Notes: generated from the letters alone by a model not told the origin. Counted from the first letter of the stretch, positions 1 through 11,344 are shown. The stretch is 64,000 nucleotides of DNA from Omphiscola glabra (GCA_964017045.1 OZ024808.1:29854495-29918494), one strand, 5' to 3'. Made by a program: numbers and translations.

Positions 1-60
1 AGTAACGGGGGGGGGGAGTGTGTGGGAGTGTAGGGGGAGTGTGGGGGGGGGGATAAAGTC
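1..60. repeat. G-rich low-complexity tract
   Basis: Runs of G alternate with short GT/GA stretches right at the window edge. No unit can be fixed because the tract is cut by the edge. Confidence 0.8.
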
Positions 61-125
61 GATGCTGTGCTATCGTACGAAGTAATATTGATGTTAATGG
101 GTTGCTCGCTCTTATCGCATACAAT

Positions 126-243
126 TTTGCTCCTCAACATTGCTCCTCAACATTGCTCCTCAACATTGCTCCTCAACTTTGCTCATCGTCATTGCTCATC
201 ACTATTGCTCCTCAACATTGCTCTTCAATATTGCTTCTCAAAT
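126..243. repeat. 13-bp minisatellite
   Basis: About eight to nine copies of a 13-bp unit with core ATTGCTCCTCAAC. Outer copies carry substitutions. The 60-residue open frame across it is a by-product. 244-465 is AT-rich with nothing recognisable. Confidence 0.9.
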
Positions 244-465
244 TTTTGAAAGTGACGGTTCCAAATTAACTGATTTTTTTTAAAGACCTTGTTTATTTTA
301 TCCTTTTCGGAAAATGTCGTGAAAGTTGAGCGTATTTCCAAAAAAAAACCAATTTATTAAGTAATACAAATACAAAATGATTATCCAATTAGTCTAGTTC
401 ATAATTGATGACGTCACATTTTTAAGGCCCAATTTAATTTATAGTTGTCTTAACATTTTATTGCG

Positions 466-712
466 TCATGTCATAAAACTCCGTTGTACCGCGAAGACTG
501 CGGCGTAGCGTGTGGTGTATTGTGTGATGTCATAAAACTCCGTTGTACCGCGAAGACTGCGGCGTAGCGTGTGGTGTATTGTGTGATGTCATAAAACTCC
601 GTTGTACCGCGAAGACTGCGGCGTAGCGTGTGGTGTATTGTGTGATGTCATAAAACTCCGTTGTACGGCGAAGACTGCGGCGTAGTGTGTGGTGTATTGT
701 GTGATGTAGTTT
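466..712. repeat. 59-bp minisatellite, four copies
   Basis: Four nearly identical copies, starts spaced by 59 bp (CCGTTG at 481, 540, 599, 658). The core includes GAAGACTGCGGCGTAG. Near-identity suggests recent amplification. A GGTG/GTGT-rich low-complexity tail follows to about 845. The minus-strand open frames here are repeat by-products. Confidence 0.92.
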
Positions 713-989
713 CTGGTCGGGGAGGGCGTTGCAGTAAGTTGTGTACTGTGGTGGGTGGTGTGGTGGGTGGTGCAGTGGGTGGTGTATTGTGTGATGTGTA
801 GTGTGCAGTGTGTAGTGTGTTACGCGTTGTGGAGTGATGTAGTATGGTGTCGTGCTGCATTTAAACACCCAGTCACATAGCTTAAACTGAAGTTGAATTA
901 AAATATGTAAGATGGCAGAGTTGGATATTCGCGAAAATTGCGCTTCATTTAAAATGGAAACGAATTTTTATATTCACAAGTATTTCACT

Positions 990-1450
990 TGTCAGACTCC
1001 GAACATATACACTCATACTGTCTAGAACACTCCAACCGTCAAACCCCGACCATATACACTCTTATATTGTCTAGAACAATCCAACCGTCAGACACCGACC
1101 ATATACACTCTTATATTGTCTAGAACAATCCAACCGTCAGACCCCGACCATATACACTCTTATATTGTCTAGAACACTCCAACCGTCAGACCCCGACCAT
1201 ATACACTCTTATATTGTCTAGAACACTCCAACCGTCAGACCCCGACCATATACACTCTTATATTGTCTAGAACAATCCAACCGTCAAACCCCGACCATAT
1301 ACACTCTTATATTGTCTAGAACACTCCAACCGTCAGACCCCGACCATATACACTCTTATATTGTCTAGAACACTCCAACCGTCAGACCCCGACAATATAC
1401 ACTCTTATATTGTCTAGAACACTCCAACCGTCAGACCCCGACCATATACA
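990..1450. repeat. 49-bp minisatellite, first block
   Basis: About nine copies of a 49-bp unit containing CCGACCATATACACTC and TTGTCTAGAACA; CCGAC recurs at 1046, 1095, 1144 and so on. The array is interrupted by the solo LTR at 1451 and resumes at 2066 in the same register. Confidence 0.95.
1446..1450. repeat. Target-site duplication, left copy (ATACA)
   Basis: ATACA directly precedes the TGT of the LTR and is repeated exactly at 2066-2070. A 5-bp duplication is normal for LTR-retrotransposon integration. Confidence 0.85.
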
Positions 1451-1679
1451 TGTCACGGTCAGATTGTGTGGTTACTTTTTTGTGTGTATGTTTGGGGGGG
1501 GGGGGGGGGGCGGAAAGAGAGTGCTCGTGGTATTGGCTATATTTTTCCACGAGTATGACCGTCTTGACAGGGGGGGGGGACCGAGGGGAGAAAGTGTTTG
1601 TTGTGAGTTGTGAAAACATTAGAGTGGTGAATGAATGTGAACATTTTTCTTGTTATCACGAGTGCATGGGCAATAATGG

Positions 1680-1688
1680 TATAAAAGG
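1680..1688 (+). promoter_or_regulatory. TATA box of the solo LTR
   Basis: TATAAAAGG lies 230 bp into the LTR, where a U3 promoter would be. It supports + orientation. Whether it still drives transcription is unknown. Confidence 0.6.
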
Positions 1689-1873
1689 AGAGACAGATAA
1701 TTATTAGGAGAGAACGATTTATTATTGCGTGTGGATTCGACAGAGTGTTTTTTGGAGTGAGGACTTCGTATAACTTTAAGATGCTGTTTTGTGTATTCAT
1801 TGGATTTGTTAGTCACTTCACATGACTATTCAATAGAAGGTGCTGTGTTTGAACACTTATATTTTCAACAAGT

Positions 1874-1879
1874 AATAAA
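1874..1879 (+). terminator. Polyadenylation signal in the solo LTR
   Basis: AATAAA lies about 190 bp downstream of the LTR TATA box, as expected for the R region. Confidence 0.5.
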
Positions 1880-2065
1880 CATATTCGATGACTCTTAAAC
1901 AACGTTGCGTGGTTTTTCCTTTTAAACTATCGGCTTTATAGGAGCCAGGAAAATGTACAAGTACCAGCTTTCCAGAAGCTTAAGAAACGGAGTTGTAGAC
2001 TCTGAAACTATTTTCTGTGGCTACAGAAGGGACCTAATCTCCTAGACAACGTACATTTCGCCACA

Positions 2066-2240
2066 ATACACTCTTATATTGTCTAGAACACTCCAACCGT
2101 CAGACCCCGACCATATACACTCTTATATTGTCTCGAACACTCCAACAGTCAGACCCCGACCATATACACTCTTATATTGTCTCGAACACTCCAACCGTCA
2201 GACCCCGACCATATACACTCTTATATTGTCTAGAACACCG
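2066..2240. repeat. 49-bp minisatellite, second block
   Basis: About 3.5 further copies of the 49-bp unit found at 990-1450. Its first five bases are the right copy of the LTR target duplication. 2241-2455 is non-repetitive with nothing recognisable. Confidence 0.95.
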
Positions 2241-2455
2241 CAACTGACATATTTTCCTTAATTTTAGTACAGCTCTTGCTCAGTTCATGCTTCTAAACAT
2301 ATTTATACACTGTCAATGGTATAATAATCACTACTGTTATGTGGGAAAATGGGGAGGGGGAGTAGAGTAAGTTATATTCACCAGAAGGGGTGCGAGTATG
2401 TGTGAACAAGGCATGATTTGTCACTGATGATGGGTGGGAGGGTGTAGAGATATGG

Positions 2456-2826
2456 TGTGTCAGGAGAGAGACGTGGGGAGTGTGATGGATACATGGAGTA
2501 GTGTGTCAGGAGAGAGACGTTTGGAGTGTGATGGATACATGGAGTAGTGTGTCAGGAGAGAGACGTGTAGAGTGTGATGGATACATGGAGTAGTGTATCA
2601 GGAGAGAGACGTGTGGAGTGTGATGGGTACATGGAGTAGTGTGTCAGGAGAGAGACGTGTAGAGTGTGATGGATACATGGAGCAGTGTGTCAGGAGAGCG
2701 ACGTGTAGAGTGTGATTAATACATGGAGTAGTGTGTCAGGAGAGAGACGTGTAGAGTGTGATGGATACATGGAGTAGTGTGTCAGGAGAGAGACGCGTAG
2801 AGTGTGATGGATACATGGAGTAGTGA
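2456..2826. repeat. 46-bp minisatellite, eight copies
   Basis: Unit spacing is 46 bp (CAGGAG at 2461, 2507, 2553 and on). The core includes GTGTGATGGATACATGGAG. Copies differ by one to three bases. 2827-3235 has no recognisable gene. Confidence 0.93.
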
Positions 2827-3237
2827 GAGATAAAGGAGTACTTAGAGAGGATTATTAGTGCTTGTTGTTACTAAGGATTTTATTTTGTGATTCTAGTACT
2901 TCAAAAAAGATTATAAGTGACTTTTGACAGTACGGATTTTGGGGTGTGGTTGTTGGGTTAATAAAGGAGTCCGTTATTTGACATCTAATACTCATGACTT
3001 TTGTGATTTGTGATGCATGGCTGTCAGCTCAACACGGTGTACCAGAGCGTAATTGTGCAAGTGTATTACATAATACACAAGTGTATGTAGTAGCAATAGT
3101 AGTAGTCCCTAGGCTCAACATACACGTCAAAAAGATTCCCAAAAATACATCACTTGTCATCTACCTCATGTTTAACAAATATTTACATACTGCCATGACT
3201 ACACATTGTATTCCTTACTTATTACCGTGCGATGCAA

Positions 3238-3398
3238 GCCAGCCATCTTGTCATATCATCAGCTATCTTATCATGTTATCAGCCATCTTGTCCTGTTATC
3301 AGCCATCTTGTCATGTCATCAGCCATCTTGTCATGTCATCAGCCATCTTGTCATGTCATCAGCCATCTTGTCATGTCATCAGCCATCTTGTCATGTCA
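3238..3398. repeat. 20-bp minisatellite, eight copies
   Basis: Unit AGCCATCTTGTCATGTCATC; the last five copies are almost identical and the first three diverged. Open frames of 127-204 residues here are repeat by-products. Confidence 0.93.
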
Positions 3399-3443
3399 AA
3401 CATTGCCATTGTTTCCTCTTTCCCCTTTACTTAATGGTTGTTT

Positions 3444-3540
3444 CACCCCCCCCCCGAGTTGTTTGGCCCCCCGGGTTGTTTGCCCCCCGAGTTGTTTGCC
3501 CCCCGAGTTGTTTGCCCCTCGAGTTGTTTGCCCCTGGTTT
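3444..3540. repeat. 16-bp C-rich repeat
   Basis: About five to six copies built on GAGTTGTTTGCCCCCC. 3541-4474 holds C-run-rich but non-periodic DNA with no gene I recognise; an open frame at 3892-4161 has no family features. Confidence 0.85.
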
Positions 3541-4474
3541 CAGTTCCAGAAAGCCCCCAAAACTCAAGCCCCTCGACGTCACACGTCGTCATACGATCCA
3601 TTATCGGCGTCTTAAAGTGGTCAAAACTCTAGTACGCCCCCCGCCCTTGGTCGGAGTTAACATCGGTAATTACAAGATGTTTGACGCGCCGTCTCAACCC
3701 TCACCCCCTTTTTCCCCACCCCCCCAAACCCAACCCAGACGCATGTCTCAGTTTCAAATGAACAAGATCCAATTTTTGGTTTGTTTGTTGAAAAGGATAG
3801 AATATGCCAGCAACAAATAGGGCGTCTAATGATAGGGACTCAGTGACTCGCAGGGGTCGTCTCAACGCAAGGATTATGCTTCACAACTTAGGTGCGGGAA
3901 GAGCGCTGTTGTGGAAGGGGGGGGGTAGGTATTGATTGCAACTTGGGCCCAAGCACAGGGCGGCGCCCCCGTACCACCCCACCCCACCTCGCTATCGCTT
4001 ACACCTATAGTTCTAATGAAGCTGGGAAAGTGATGCTTGATCATTCAATGACGTGTTGGTGGCCGGGGGCGCCTGAGTGCAATGTTTGGGGGGCACTGTT
4101 TGGGGGTGGGGTATTGAGGGAGGTTCGGGGGCGAAGAAGGGCGTTTAAAAAGACGGCGTAAATTGGTATCTGGTTGGTAACGGGGCACTATTTTATGACA
4201 CTTTTAGATTAAGTTACTCTGCCATATGGATTGTGTTGGCTTTATAATTAGTTCTGCCATTCTGCCGACCGAAGAACTGCCAAGAACTTGTTTCGTTTCT
4301 CCACTTAAAACGTTTCTTGTTAAAAGAGAAGAACATGATATCTTAAGGTGACTACTTTACGATTTGGATTTCCCCATTTTACCATTTTGGCATTCCGAAA
4401 TCAGATGGGATTACGTTTCTATGAGCGGTTTTTGACGGGAAAGGGAAGTCTTGTTTAAACAATGACACACGGGC

Positions 4475-6431
4475 GTTACAGAGTTAACAGTAAAGCGTGT
4501 AGACTAAGGAAGGAGTTAACAGTACAGCGTGTAGACTAAGTAAGGAGTTAACAATACAGCGTGTAGACTATAAGGAGTTAACAGTACAGCGTGTAGACTA
4601 AGTAAGGAGTTAACAATACAGCGTGTAGACTATAAGGAGTTAACAGTACAGCGTGTAGACTAAGTAAGGAGTTAACAATACAGCGTGTAGACTAAGTAAG
4701 GAGTTAACAATACAGCGTGTAGACTATAAGGAGTTAACAGTACAGCGTGTAGACTAAGTAAGGAGTTAACAATACAGCGTGTAGACTAAGTAAAGAGTTA
4801 ACAATACAGCGTGTAGACTAAATAAGGAGTTAACAGTACAGCGTGTAGACTAAGTAAGGAGTTAACAATACAGCGTGTAGACTAAGTAAGGAGTTAACAA
4901 TACAGCGTGTAGACTAAGTAAAGAGTTAACAATACAGCGTGTAGACTAAGTAAGGAGTTAACAGTACAGCGTGTAGACTAAGTAAAGAGTTAACAATACA
5001 GCGTGTAGACTAAGTAAAGAGTTAACAATACAGCGTGTAGACTAAGTAAAGAGTTAACAATACAGCGTGTAGACTAAGTAAAGAGTTAACAATACAGCGT
5101 GTAGACTAAGTAAAAGAGTTAACTGAACAGGGTGTAGACTAAGTAAGGAGTTAACTGAACAGCGTGTAGACTAAGTAAGGAGTTAACTGAACAGCGTGTA
5201 GACTAAGTAAGGAGTTAACTGAACAGCGTGTAGACTAAGTAAGGAGTTAACAATACAGCATGTAGACTAAGTAAAAGAGTTAACAATACAGCGTGTAGAC
5301 TAAGTAAGGAGTTAACAATACAGCGTGTAGACTAAGTAAGGAGTTAACAATACAGCGTGTAGACTAAGTAAAGAGTTAACTGAACAGCGTGTAGACTAAG
5401 TAAAGAGTTAACAATACAGCGTGTAGACTAAGTAAAAGAGTTAACAATACAGCGTGTAGACTAAGTAAAGAGTTAACAATACAGCGTGTAGACTAAGTAA
5501 AAGAGTTAACTGAACAGCGTGTAGACTAAGTAAGGAGTTAACTGAACAGCGTGTAGACTAAGTAAGGAGTTAACTGAACAGCGTGTAGACTAAGTAAGGA
5601 GTTAACTGAACAGCGTGTAGACTAAGTAAGGAGTTAACTGAACAGCGTGTAGACTAAGTAAAAGAGTTAACAATACAGCGTGTAGACTAAGTAAAGAGTT
5701 AACAATACAGCGTGTAGACTAAGTAAAGAGTTAACTGAACAGCGTGTAGACTAAGTAAGGAGTTAACTGAACAGCGTGTAGACTAAGTAAAAGAGTTAAC
5801 AATACAGCGTGTAGACTAAGTAAAGAGTTAACAATACAGCGTGTAGACTAAGTAAAGAGTTAACAATACAGCGTGTAGACTAAGTAAAAGAGTTAACTGA
5901 ACAGCGTGTAGACTAAGTAAGGAGTTAACTGAACAGCGTGTAGACTAAGTAAGGAGTTAACTGAACAGCGTGTAGACTAAGTAAGGAGTTAACTGAACAG
6001 CGTGTAGACTAAGTAAGGAGTTAACTGAACAGCGTGTAGACTAAGTAAAAGAGTTAACAATACAGCGTGTAGACTAAGTAAAGAGTTAACAATACAGCGT
6101 GTAGACTAAGTAAAAGAGTTAACTGAACAGCGTGTAGACTAAGTAAAGCGTTAACAATACAGCGTGTAGACTAAGTAAAGCGTTAACAATACAGCGTGTA
6201 GACTAAGTAAAGAGTTAACAATACAGCGTGTAGACTAAGTAAAGAGTTAACAATACAGCGTGTAGACTAAGTAAAGAGTTAACAATACAGCGTGTAGACT
6301 AAGTAAAGAGTTAACAATACAGCGTGTAGACTAAGTAAAGCGTTAACAATACAGCGTGTAGACTAAGTAAAGAGTTAACAATACAGCGTGTAGACTAAGT
6401 AAAGAGTTAACAATACAGCGTGTAGACTAAG
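4475..6431. repeat. 28-33-bp minisatellite of about 2 kb
   Basis: About 60 copies with core GTTAACAATACAGCGTGTAG. Most units are 32 bp, some 33 bp (extra A) and some 28 bp (missing AAGT). Three sub-variants alternate in blocks after GTTAAC (AGTAC, AATAC, TGAAC-type), and a CGTTAAC variant occurs near the 3' end, so the array grew by block duplications. It sits in what must be the last intron of the homeobox gene and ends about 140 bp before the splice acceptor of the coding exon. Confidence 0.97.
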
Positions 6432-6574
6432 AATCCGTTCTTTGGATTAAATCATCCATTATGTCACAAAGCATCAATTTATGTGAACAAGAGTTATCAA
6501 TACATCTTTTTGTTAATATTTTTTTCTATTTTAATGTACATTAATTTGGTTTGTTGCATTCTTCCAATCCTCAG

Positions 6575-6830
6575 GACGAAGTGGAAGAGGCAGACGGCTG
6601 TGGGCCTGGAGCTGCTGGCGGAAGCCGGGAACTACGCAGCCGTACAGAGGATGCTGCAGACGAACCCGTACTGGGCGTCCTACCACCCGCATGCCGCAGC
6701 CCTCCTCTCCAGCATGGACTCGCTCTACTACAGGCACGGGGTGACGTCACTTCCCATGAGCAGACCGGTGCTTCCGCGCATGCTCCTGCACAACATGCAA
6801 CAGCCCCCACTGCCTCCCCCGCCTCATTAA
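6575..6830 (+). CDS. BARHL: BarH-like (BARHL) homeobox transcription factor, terminal exon (partial gene)
   Basis: Terminal coding exon of a BarH-class homeodomain transcription factor, a nuclear DNA-binding protein used in sensory and neural fate. A 3' splice site (pyrimidine-rich CTTCCAATCCTCAG) ends at 6574. The exon enters with the last base of a split Arg codon, then reads [19 protein letters not shown]. This is the end of homeodomain helix 3 plus the conserved segment right after it in BARHL proteins. A C-terminal tail follows with [28 protein letters not shown] and a Pro-rich end, finishing at TAA 6828-6830 (84 complete codons). The upstream exons with the rest of the homeodomain are not seen in the 6.5 kb before it, so they lie beyond the window edge. 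An ATG-initiated reading at 6483 runs through the intron and is not the start. No clear AATAAA follows closely. Confidence 0.9.
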
Positions 6831-7003
6831 ACGGGCATTGAATTAATACGTTTATTTATAAGCGACACGCATGAATTCGTCCAAATAAGATTTTGATGAT
6901 TTTTATATATACTCCAAAAATTATATATATTTATTGAATGGCTGTATATAAAAGAATGACAGAGTCGGGTCGTCTCAGGCAACTGTGGAGATGCATAGTG
7001 GTT

Positions 7004-7190
7004 TTGTCCCAGGGCAAGGGCCTAGCTCACGTCATCTTTGTCATAGTAGATTTGTCCCAGGGCAAGGGCCTAGCTCACGTCATCTTTGACATAGTAGATT
7101 TGTCCCAGAACAAGGGCCTAGCTCACGTCATCTTTGTCATAGTAGATTTGTCCCAGAACAAGGGCCTAGCTCACGTCATCTGTGACCTCA
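7004..7190. repeat. 48-bp repeat, four copies
   Basis: Four copies at 48-bp spacing (TTGTCCC at 7004, 7052, 7100, 7148), core GGGCCTAGCTCACGTCATC. It lies just downstream of the BARHL stop, perhaps in the 3' UTR or flank. The unit length is a multiple of three and gives an open frame of four 16-residue repeats, with no sign that it is translated. Confidence 0.9.
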
Positions 7191-8261
7191 CACTTGAAAT
7201 TAACTGATGGCGGTAACGTTCAGTGGAATTCAACCAACAAAGTAATCCACACTGCACTGGAAGAAAGTTTGAGAAACCCTGTAACAAGACACGGCGAGTG
7301 AGCTCCGTAACTTCATCCACACCACCACACCGGCAAGACATGGCTCCGAGGCGCAGTTTGTTGGCATTCCCTATTACGACTGGTGTTTCAATGGATCAAA
7401 AATTGACAACTGCGTGCTCTATGAACAATTAACGGCACGACTAATGACATTATTTTAGGCCTGGTGTTATTATCTGCCAGCTTTGTTTTTGTACAGCGCT
7501 TCGAGCCTTTAGGGATGAAGCGTGATTTTTCAAATGAACTTTATTATTATTATTTTTTAAAATTATTTTTCTTACGCGCTTAAGTTGATAAGTCGTTGTA
7601 CAACAGATAATCCAACCAATTATACAGTCTTTTAAATTATCAAAATTAATATAGTTAAGTTTGATAAACAATGTTAAAATTGTGCAGGCAGTAAAAATGA
7701 ATATAGTTAAGTTTGAATAGTACTCTAAATATAACTCTATATGTAATCATATTACACAATAAACCTAATGGACTACGATGAGTCGATTGTTTTGTCACGT
7801 GATAAGAGTAAGTTCGAGTAAGATTTCCGGGAGGCTGTCTGCAACACACTAGTTGCTCACAAATTTTTCTTCAAACAACTTTCTTCCTTTAATCATAACT
7901 GAATTACAATTATTGTCACATTTATGAATGTCATTTAAAAAAACGCGTGTATTCAAGAATATTTTGAAAAGTAAAATTTTTAATTAACACTGGGGAAGCG
8001 CTGATGAAGACAAACATTGTGCTTTAAAATTAATGATGATGGCTGATCAGCTGTTATCAGTTGTTATGTGTTGTTATGTGTAGCATAGGCTACCGAAGGC
8101 TTACTCGTATCACGTGACAAAACAAGGAAGTGACTAATCGTAGTCCATTAGAGAAAAAATATTTTACATTTATTACAATATATTCTGTTCAGCTTTAAAC
8201 TAATCTAACAGAAGATATTTTAAAAAAATATAACATGTTTATATTATTTTAACCGCAGTGA
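7191..8261. other. Gene-poor AT-rich stretch downstream of BARHL
   Basis: Mostly AT-rich DNA. An open frame at about 7282-7456 (+), outside the usual ATG-started frames, reads a compositionally protein-like segment (YYDWCFNGSKIDNC), but has no recognised family and no convincing splice sites. 7700-8160 contains two similar GTCACGTGATA-type stretches (about 7794 and 8112, the latter inverted). Nothing else supported. Confidence 0.4.
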
Positions 8262-8293
8262 GTACTTTGTACTTTGTACTTTGTACTTTGTAC
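8262..8293. repeat. 7-bp microsatellite
   Basis: About 4.5 copies of GTACTTT. Confidence 0.9.
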
Positions 8294-8369
8294 CATACCA
8301 AATATTCAAAATATCCTCTTTTTTTAAAAAAAGGAAAAAATATTATAATTTTCTCATTTACTTTTATTT

Positions 8370-8682
8370 TGTGAATGTTTTGGTAATGTGTTGGTAATGT
8401 GTGAATGTTTTGGTAACGTGTTGGTAATGTGTGAATGTTTTGGTAACGTGTTGGTAATGTGTGAATGTTTTGGTAACGTGTTGGTAATGTGTGAATGTTT
8501 TGGTAACGTGTTGGTAATGTGTGAATGTGTTGGTAACGTGTTGGTAATGTGTGAATGTGTTGGTAACGTGTTGGTAATGTGTGAATGTTTTGGTAACGTG
8601 TTGGTAATGTGTGAATGTTTTGGTAACGTGTTGGTAATGTGTGAATGTTTTGGTAACGTGTTGGTAATGTGTGAATTTTTGT
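8370..8682. repeat. 30-bp minisatellite
   Basis: About 10 copies of a 30-bp unit, itself a dimer of related halves (core GAATGTTTTGGTAACGTG). Unit length divisible by three gives open frames on both strands (127 and 188 residues), which are by-products. Confidence 0.95.
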
Positions 8683-8732
8683 GTGACTTCTGTTTGAGAT
8701 CAGCTGGTACCTTGAGTAGTCTAAACGAGTCA

Positions 8733-8733
8733 G

Positions 8734-8761
<28 letters not shown>
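8733..8761. repeat. (TG)n microsatellite
   Basis: About 14 TG dinucleotides. Confidence 0.95.
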
Positions 8762-8764
<3 letters not shown>

Positions 8765-8889
8765 TGAATAACTGTTAGTATCTTTAAACTATTTTGTACT
8801 TTCATAGAATCAGTATTATATAATGGTATCGTTTAAAAAAAATTAATTAATTCCATTTGTGTGATTGAATAGGTCATGGGTCAAAGGTA

Positions 8890-8960
8890 GAATGAATATG
8901 ATGTATGTAGCGCAGTGAGAATGCTAAAGTATCATGGATATAGGCGCTATATAAATATTC
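8890..8960 (+). mobile_element. SINE/LINE 3'-tail module
   Basis: ATCATGGATATAGGCGCTAT continues into ATAAATATTCAAACGATCAA. The same module (CATGGA, GCGCTATATAA, then an ATCA-rich tail) ends the tRNA-derived SINE at 36184-36663 on the minus strand. This is therefore probably a fragment of the same retroposon family. The 5' end cannot be defined. Confidence 0.5.
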
Positions 8961-9853
8961 AAACGATCAACAAGTTATCACATTTACACATTCCTTTTAG
9001 GAAGAAATGTTTTAAAAAAATTATTAGGGATTTGAATTTATAAAATAAAATACAACCCGTTGAATGACGTCATTCAACACTTTCTGAATTGTTCAGAAAA
9101 TCTCCAATCAACTTGAAAGTTTCTTCCTTTTCTTTTCTTCCTTCCTCACTTTAGCTCAACCAACACGTGACGTGTTAAGAGTATTTATTTACGGTCCTTC
9201 TTTTTGATTGGTTGAGTGAAAATTTGAATCTAGCCAATCGCCGTGACTTGGACGTACGCCATTGGCCATTAAAGGCTGTCTCGGAGTTTGATTCCAAATG
9301 TTCTGGCAGTTCGATCATCACGGTCAGAACTAGAGGGTCATTTGTCCTGCCAAGACAGTGCTAAGACATTGCTCTAAGAGAATTGTGATGGCAATTGTTC
9401 TGTCAAACAAACAAAAATCCATTTGTGAGATATTGTAAAGAAATAATTTATTTTATGTCTGACATGTTTTACTTTATTATACCGACCTGATAAAATTTAT
9501 TGTTTTCTTAAATTACATTTTCATGATTATTTTCAATGATTAGTGTCATGATTATCTTCCTATTATCATAAAATGTTTTACTGACATTCTCATCAAAATC
9601 TAAATAATAATTTAAAAAAAAAATAAACAGTTTGAACTTTACAACAAATTTCGTCAGTTTGTTGTATGTTATGTCTAATAAATATTGTATTTTCTGTCTG
9701 ATAAATGTTGCATGTTCTGTATTATAAATGTTGTATCTGCTGTCTTCTAGCTGCCATGTTTATTCCTCCAAGTTAACGTAAACTATGCCATAACTGTTTC
9801 ACATCTCATCAACTTTGTTGATCATCATGACATCAGTTGTCGTCCATGATGAA
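8961..9853. other. Unique AT-rich stretch
   Basis: No gene seen. 9060-9410 has balanced composition with CACGTGACGTGT and CCAAT-like sites and could be regulatory; this is only a composition-based guess. Confidence 0.25.
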
Positions 9854-9990
9854 ACACATCTTGTGATCACGTATTTATACAAAACACATCTTTTAATCCC
9901 GTATTTCTACAACACACATCTTCTAATCCCATATTTATACAACACACATCTTCTAACCCCGTATTTATACAACAGACATCTTCTAACCTT
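9854..9990. repeat. 30-bp minisatellite, about 4.5 copies
   Basis: Unit core ACACATCTTCTAATCCCATA; the copies are moderately diverged. Confidence 0.85.
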
Positions 9991-10227
9991 GAATTATTCT
10001 AAGAATATTTCTCTGCACTACATACAAAATTTCAACATCCATAAAGTGTGTTGTAAAACTGAGACCGTCTGATGGGAAGGAATGGGTTAATCAAATATAG
10101 CCAGTCGTGCTACACATAACATCAAGTCCGATTATACATTTATCCCAATTCTTTTGCTGCCCTCTCGGATACTACTATTCAGCTAACTGCAATTTTTAAA
10201 ATTTTATTCTGTTTTTACTGTTGTTTG

Positions 10228-10262
10228 ATCGCCGACGAAGGCTTCTTGCCGACACGTTCGTT
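10228..10262 (+). mobile_element. GAAGGC...ACGT terminal motif of an unidentified retroelement
   Basis: CCGACGAAGGCTTCTTGCCG followed by ACACGTTCG. Motifs of this form are common at the ends of retroelements in invertebrate genomes. A second, differently decorated copy occurs on the minus strand near 44780-44815. I cannot assign a family. 10000-10800 otherwise holds no gene. Confidence 0.3.
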
Positions 10263-10804
10263 GTTTTGTTGCGTTCCTTTTTCATGTCTTCACACACTTT
10301 GTTTTACTCATGTCCTTTTCTGCTACCCTGATGGAAGTCTCTCTCCCTTATTACCATAAAATATAACTTGCACGAAGGCAGCTATTGACAGCCTTATTGG
10401 TCTCTGTGTAATCTCAAGTGTAATGAAGTCGGGACCACCTGCTTACATCGATGGTTTGTTTAAAATATGGGTAATGGTTACCGGTGTAATGTGGTCCACT
10501 GTGTTTATTTGAGAGTGGACTGGCACGAGTGAGATCAGTTTAGCATGGATTGCATTTGTGGACTAAGAAGATAAGCGGTCCAGGAGACCTGGGTTCAGGT
10601 CTTTCATTTGAAAATACTTCTAGAATTGAGTTTTTCACTTAATTTTTTCTTTAAAAAACGAAAAGAAAAGAGAAGAAAAAAGCACGTGACTTCAAGCCAA
10701 ATTCACCCCAGTCAAAGCAGGGGAGGGGGGGGATATTTGTAGCACATGTGTCTGGGGGATATAGTCTGCAGCAGATGTGTCTTGGGGATTTAGTCTATGG
10801 CACT

Positions 10805-10965
10805 TGTGAAAAGACGTGGAGGTGAAATAACCCGGAGTTGAAAAGACCCGGGTGTGAAATGACCCGGATTTAAAATGACTCAAAAGAGAAAATGACTCAA
10901 AAGTGAAATGACCTAGGGGTGAAATGACGTGGAGATAAAAATGACCCGGATATGAAACGGCCAGT
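10805..10965. repeat. Degenerate 16-bp repeat
   Basis: About nine to ten diverged units built on GTGAAATGACCCGGA. Confidence 0.8.
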
Positions 10966-11144
10966 GTCGAAATGTAGGAATCTCTTGTATATATTTAGCC
11001 TCTGGTGTGTCCTGCTTCCTTTTGGAAACCACCCTCCCCTAAATTTATATTAATGGTCCTGAGGGGGTAAAGGCTGGCATGCGTGACCTGTGACCTCCAG
11101 CATAGTGGCTGTTGCTTTTTTGTTTTTGTTTAGGGGGATGCGAC

Positions 11145-11342
11145 AGTACACTCTCACTAGGGCATAGGGTAGTATACTCTCACTAGGGCATATGGCAGTA
11201 CACTCTCACTACGACACAGGGCAGTACACTCTCACTAGGGCATAGGGCAGTACACTCTCACTACGACATAGGGCAGTACACTCTCACTTTGACATAGTGA
11301 CAGTACACTCTCACTACGACACAGGGCAGTACACTCTCACTT
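11145..11342. repeat. 26-bp minisatellite, about eight copies
   Basis: Unit core CAGTACACTCTCACTA followed by GGGCATAGGG or CGACATAGGG. The two endings alternate irregularly. Confidence 0.92.
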
Positions 11343-11344
11343 TG

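Larger units (their letters stand above)
1451..2065 (+). mobile_element. Solo LTR of a retrotransposon (615 bp)
   Basis: The element starts TGTCACGGTC and ends TTCGCCACA, so it has the TG...CA termini of an LTR. It is flanked by a perfect 5-bp duplication ATACA. Inside it are a TATA box (1680) and an AATAAA signal (1874), in the order expected for U3 then R on the + strand. It splits one 49-bp minisatellite into two blocks, so removing it plus one duplication restores a continuous array. No internal retroviral genes are present, so it is a solo LTR left by LTR-LTR recombination. The superfamily (Gypsy, Bel or other) cannot be told from the LTR alone. A G-run near 1495-1510 is the only odd composition. 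Confidence 0.85.

Noticed and set aside
4475..6431. CRISPR-like appearance of a regular 32-bp repeat
   Set aside because: There are no unique spacers: the whole unit repeats in tandem, in a eukaryotic intron.
1..6574. Missing BARHL homeodomain exons in the window
   Set aside because: Looked for the KARTAF and ERQKYL coding segments in the plus strand; none seen, so they must lie outside.
10570..10610. tRNA-like GGTCCAGGAGACCTGGGTTC
   Set aside because: A short hairpin with a box-B-like string, but no box A, anticodon arm or acceptor pairing could be drawn.
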